A stretch of DNA of 56,486 nucleotides from Mucilaginibacter sp. L3T2-6. GTDB taxonomy: Bacteria; Bacteroidota; Bacteroidia; Sphingobacteriales; Sphingobacteriaceae. Under the pieces are notes generated by a model that was not told the DNA's origin, did no database searches, and worked only from the letters and a program-made list of their open reading frames with translations. Below, in pieces: positions 53,994 through 56,486 of this stretch. Each line of letters opens with the position of its first letter. The stretch's first letter is position 1. The stretch lies in NCBI RefSeq assembly GCF_030519355.1, contig NZ_JAUMKC010000031.1, forward strand, positions 1 through 56,486. The letters are read 5' to 3'. Both the position numbers and the translations under genes were made by a program.

Positions 53994-56354
53994 ATGAAGC
54001 ATACGGTACAAATACTTAAGGCAATGTTGTTGTTAGTTGCGGGTCTATCCTTGCCGGCACTAAAAAGTAATGCCCAGGTGATGCAGGAAGTGCAAAACAG
54101 CTTCAACCTATACAAGCAAACAGCTTTGCAGGAAAAGGTATTTGTGCACACAGATAAAACCACTTATTTGCCTGGCGAAATAATGTGGCTCAAAGTGTTT
54201 TGTGTTGACGGCAACGATCATAAACCCTTAAATCTGAGCAAGGTTGTGTATGCAGAGATACTGGATAATAATCAAAGCCCTGTAGCACAGGCAAAGATTG
54301 CCATGAAAAACGGCATTGGCGATGGCTCGCTTTATATACCTGTAACCATAAATAACGGGAATTATAAATTCAGGGCTTATACTAGCTGGATGAAAAATTT
54401 TAGCCCTGACTATTATTTTGAAAAAACAATAACCTTGGTAAATCCGCTAAAATCGCCCGGTAATACGGCGAAAGAAACGGCAGCGGCCAATAACATACAG
54501 TTTTTCCCGGAAGGAGGCAACTTGGTTGCGGGTATAACAAGTAAAGTTGCATTTAAAGCAGTTGGTAAAGATGGTAAAGGAGTTACAGTAAGGGGAGCAG
54601 TTGTAGATCAGCATAATGACACGGTGGCGCGTTTTAAATCGTTAAAATTTGGCATGGGGAACTTTTTGTTTACGCCGGTAGCCGGTAATAGTTATAAGGC
54701 TATTATTTGGATAAATGGCAGCAGGCAAACCCAAAATCTGCCTGAAATAAATAGCCAGGGTTACGTAATGAGCGTTAAGGACAATGGCGCGCAGTTGAAT
54801 GTTACCGTTAGAGGCGCTGATGGCAATGTATTTTTGTTTGCGCATACCCGGCAGGAACTGAAAGCCGCAGAGAGCGCAACTATTTCAAATGGCATTGTTA
54901 ATTTCAATATAAATAAAAATACGCTGGGTGACGGAATATCCAGTATCACCATTTTTAACAGCGCAAAGCAACCTGTTTGTGAACGCCTTTATTTTAAACG
55001 GCCGGCAAAAAAGTTGTTTATTAACGCCATAGCAGACCAGCAGCAATATGGTTTACGCAAAAAGGTGAACATCGATATTTTGGCAAAAGATCAGGGGAAC
55101 AAGCCGGTACCTGCAAATATTTCGATGGCTGTTTACCGTGTCGATTCGCTGCAAGGGGTAGATGACAGCAATATTTTTGATTACTTATGGTTAAGCTCTG
55201 ATCTGAAGGGCACCATCGAATCACCTGATTACTATTTTGCTAATACGAATGCCGAGACGGACGAAGCTATAGACAACCTGATGCTGACGCAAGGCTGGCG
55301 GCGATTTGAATGGAAAGATATACTTGCAAATAAGCCCGCTGCCTTTACTTATCTGCCCGAATATAAAGGGCATATTGTTACCGCTAAAGTTATCAATACA
55401 GTCACCAATGCCCCGGCGCCGGACATTATTACCTATATGGGGGTACCTGGAAAAAGGGTACAGGTGTATGCTTCGCAAAGTGATTCAGCCGGGCATGTTT
55501 TATTTAGCACGAAGGACTTTTATGGCCCGGGTGAATTGGTTGTACAAACTAATGAGATGATTGACAGCACTTATCGTATAGATATTGCAAGCCCGTATTC
55601 CGAGCAATATTCGAAGACCCCTATACCAAAATTTGAATTTGTAAACGGCGCACAAAGCGCATTACAGGCGCATAGCCTAGGCGTGCAGGTTTTAAATATC
55701 TATTCCGCAAATAACATTAAGCGCACCTATGATCCTGGCGCAGATAGTTCTGCGTTTTATGGCAAGCCTTACAAGACTTACAAGCTGGATGATTTTACCC
55801 GCTTTACTACCATGGAAGAGGATTTACGTGAATATGTATCTGAAGACAACATAGTTCACTCGCGCGGGCGATTTCATATAAAAGTATTGAACGACCGTGG
55901 CTTCCTCGACAGTGATCCATTGGTTATCCTGGATGGCGTGCCCATTTTTGATATCAATAAAATATTTGCTGTCGACCCGCTTAAAGTTAATAAGCTGGAG
56001 GTAACCCGGGAGCGCTATTTTTACGGTCCATCGGCGTATGAAGGGATCTTCAGCTTCACTACGTACAAAGGGGATCTTGGCGGCGTTGAGCTGAACCCTA
56101 AGGCGGTGGTAATTGACTACGAAGGACTGCAACTGCGGCGACAATTTTACTCGCCCGCTTATGAAACCGATGCACAGGTAAAAAGCCGGATACCGGATTT
56201 CAGGAACCTGTTGTATTGGGCGCCAACTGTAAACGCCCAGGGAAAAGTTTCTTTCTTTACCTCAGACCTGGCCGGAAAATATGTTGGCGTTGTACAAGGC
56301 TTAACAGAGAGCGGCGACGCCGGCAGCCAGTATTTTACCTTTGACGTTAAATGA
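53994..56354 (+). CDS. Large exported MG2-like protein with plug-like C-terminus
   Basis: A 786-residue exported protein with signal peptide ending SNAQ. After EKVFVHTDKTTYLPGEIMWLKV, the start of a macroglobulin (MG2)-like domain, several beta-sandwich domains follow. Near residues 640-700 a segment (SDPLVILDGVPIFD, KLEVTRERYFYGPSAYEGIFSF) resembles a TonB receptor plug, but no barrel follows. Such proteins are found downstream of TonB/DUF4249 genes. Function is unknown; it may be a periplasmic or surface scaffold. An upstream TTG extends the frame by two codons; ATG 53994 is preferred. Confidence 0.82.
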   Translation: MKHTVQILKAMLLLVAGLSLPALKSNAQVMQEVQNSFNLYKQTALQEKVFVHTDKTTYLPGEIMWLKVFCVDGNDHKPLNLSKVVYAEILDNNQSPVAQAKIAMKNGIGDGSLYIPVTINNGNYKFRAYTSWMKNFSPDYYFEKTITLVNPLKSPGNTAKETAAANNIQFFPEGGNLVAGITSKVAFKAVGKDGKGVTVRGAVVDQHNDTVARFKSLKFGMGNFLFTPVAGNSYKAIIWINGSRQTQNLPEINSQGYVMSVKDNGAQLNVTVRGADGNVFLFAHTRQELKAAESATISNGIVNFNINKNTLGDGISSITIFNSAKQPVCERLYFKRPAKKLFINAIADQQQYGLRKKVNIDILAKDQGNKPVPANISMAVYRVDSLQGVDDSNIFDYLWLSSDLKGTIESPDYYFANTNAETDEAIDNLMLTQGWRRFEWKDILANKPAAFTYLPEYKGHIVTAKVINTVTNAPAPDIITYMGVPGKRVQVYASQSDSAGHVLFSTKDFYGPGELVVQTNEMIDSTYRIDIASPYSEQYSKTPIPKFEFVNGAQSALQAHSLGVQVLNIYSANNIKRTYDPGADSSAFYGKPYKTYKLDDFTRFTTMEEDLREYVSEDNIVHSRGRFHIKVLNDRGFLDSDPLVILDGVPIFDINKIFAVDPLKVNKLEVTRERYFYGPSAYEGIFSFTTYKGDLGGVELNPKAVVIDYEGLQLRRQFYSPAYETDAQVKSRIPDFRNLLYWAPTVNAQGKVSFFTSDLAGKYVGVVQGLTESGDAGSQYFTFDVK

Positions 56355-56486
56355 AGCGACGGAAGCAACCACCGGCAGGTTTTTTTCCTCTTTCCGGGAT
56401 AAAAAAAACGATATAATTGCCAAAAATAGTTGGTAAAACCTTTGTAAGAATCTGTATTACAGAAAGATACATCAAGCAAATTGAAA

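Overview
The window looks like chromosomal DNA of a soil or freshwater member of the Bacteroidota, most like the Sphingobacteriaceae (Mucilaginibacter or Pedobacter type). The grounds are SusC/SusD pairs, TonB-dependent receptors with N-terminal carboxypeptidase-regulatory-like domains, DUF6377 and DUF4249 proteins, absence of clear Shine-Dalgarno sites, several promoters of the Bacteroidota form TTG-N19/20-TAnnTTTG, and many exported glycosidases. Species assignment is inference; nothing here proves it.

Layout. 1-2.3 kb: a small membrane protein, a non-coding stretch with a promoter-driven short RNA on the minus strand, and an exported protein with a permuted papain-like His/Cys pair. 2.3-7.0 kb (minus): a four-gene metal or siderophore uptake operon (small Cys protein, TonB receptor, PepSY membrane protein, heavy-metal-binding lipoprotein). 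7.0-10.3 kb: a lipocalin-like lipoprotein, then a Gfo/Idh/MocA oxidoreductase with a DUF6807 protein. 10.3-15.6 kb (minus): an AraC regulator, GH2 and GH35 beta-galactosidase-type enzymes. 15.9-32.6 kb (plus): an NTF2-like protein, a DUF6377 membrane regulator, a SusC/SusD pair, and a tight four-gene run (START/GyrI-like, VCBS/ASPIC, GH65, vanadium haloperoxidase-like), then an SDR remnant and a GH130 lipoprotein. Together 10-32.6 kb resembles a polysaccharide utilization locus: the outer-membrane SusCD pair imports oligosaccharides, exported GH2/GH35/GH65/GH130 enzymes cut them, and AraC and DUF6377 proteins probably sense them.

32.6-33.1 kb (minus): two 115-nt tRNA-like genes in tandem, with their own promoter and terminator. 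They have the long variable arm of leucine/serine-type tRNAs but the anticodon-loop triplet reads GUC. The short RNA at 0.6-0.74 kb shares the same 37-nt trailer and a degenerate T-arm/acceptor end. This is the most unusual signal in the window.

33.2-42.7 kb: ordinary chromosomal genes (Lrp regulator, Tex, BstA/YfiT-type DinB protein, FAD oxidoreductase, GNAT acetyltransferase, S9 peptidase, small lipoprotein), plus a degenerate gene-poor stretch at 38.4-39.0 kb. 42.8-47.7 kb: the conserved rimP-nusA-infB operon with a clear promoter and a hairpin at the very start of its transcript. 47.9-56.4 kb: an outer-membrane cluster (unknown exported protein, STN-type TonB receptor, two tandem DUF4249 lipoproteins, and a large exported protein with a plug-like C-terminus). 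No CRISPR array, rRNA, transposase, integrase or plasmid origin was seen.
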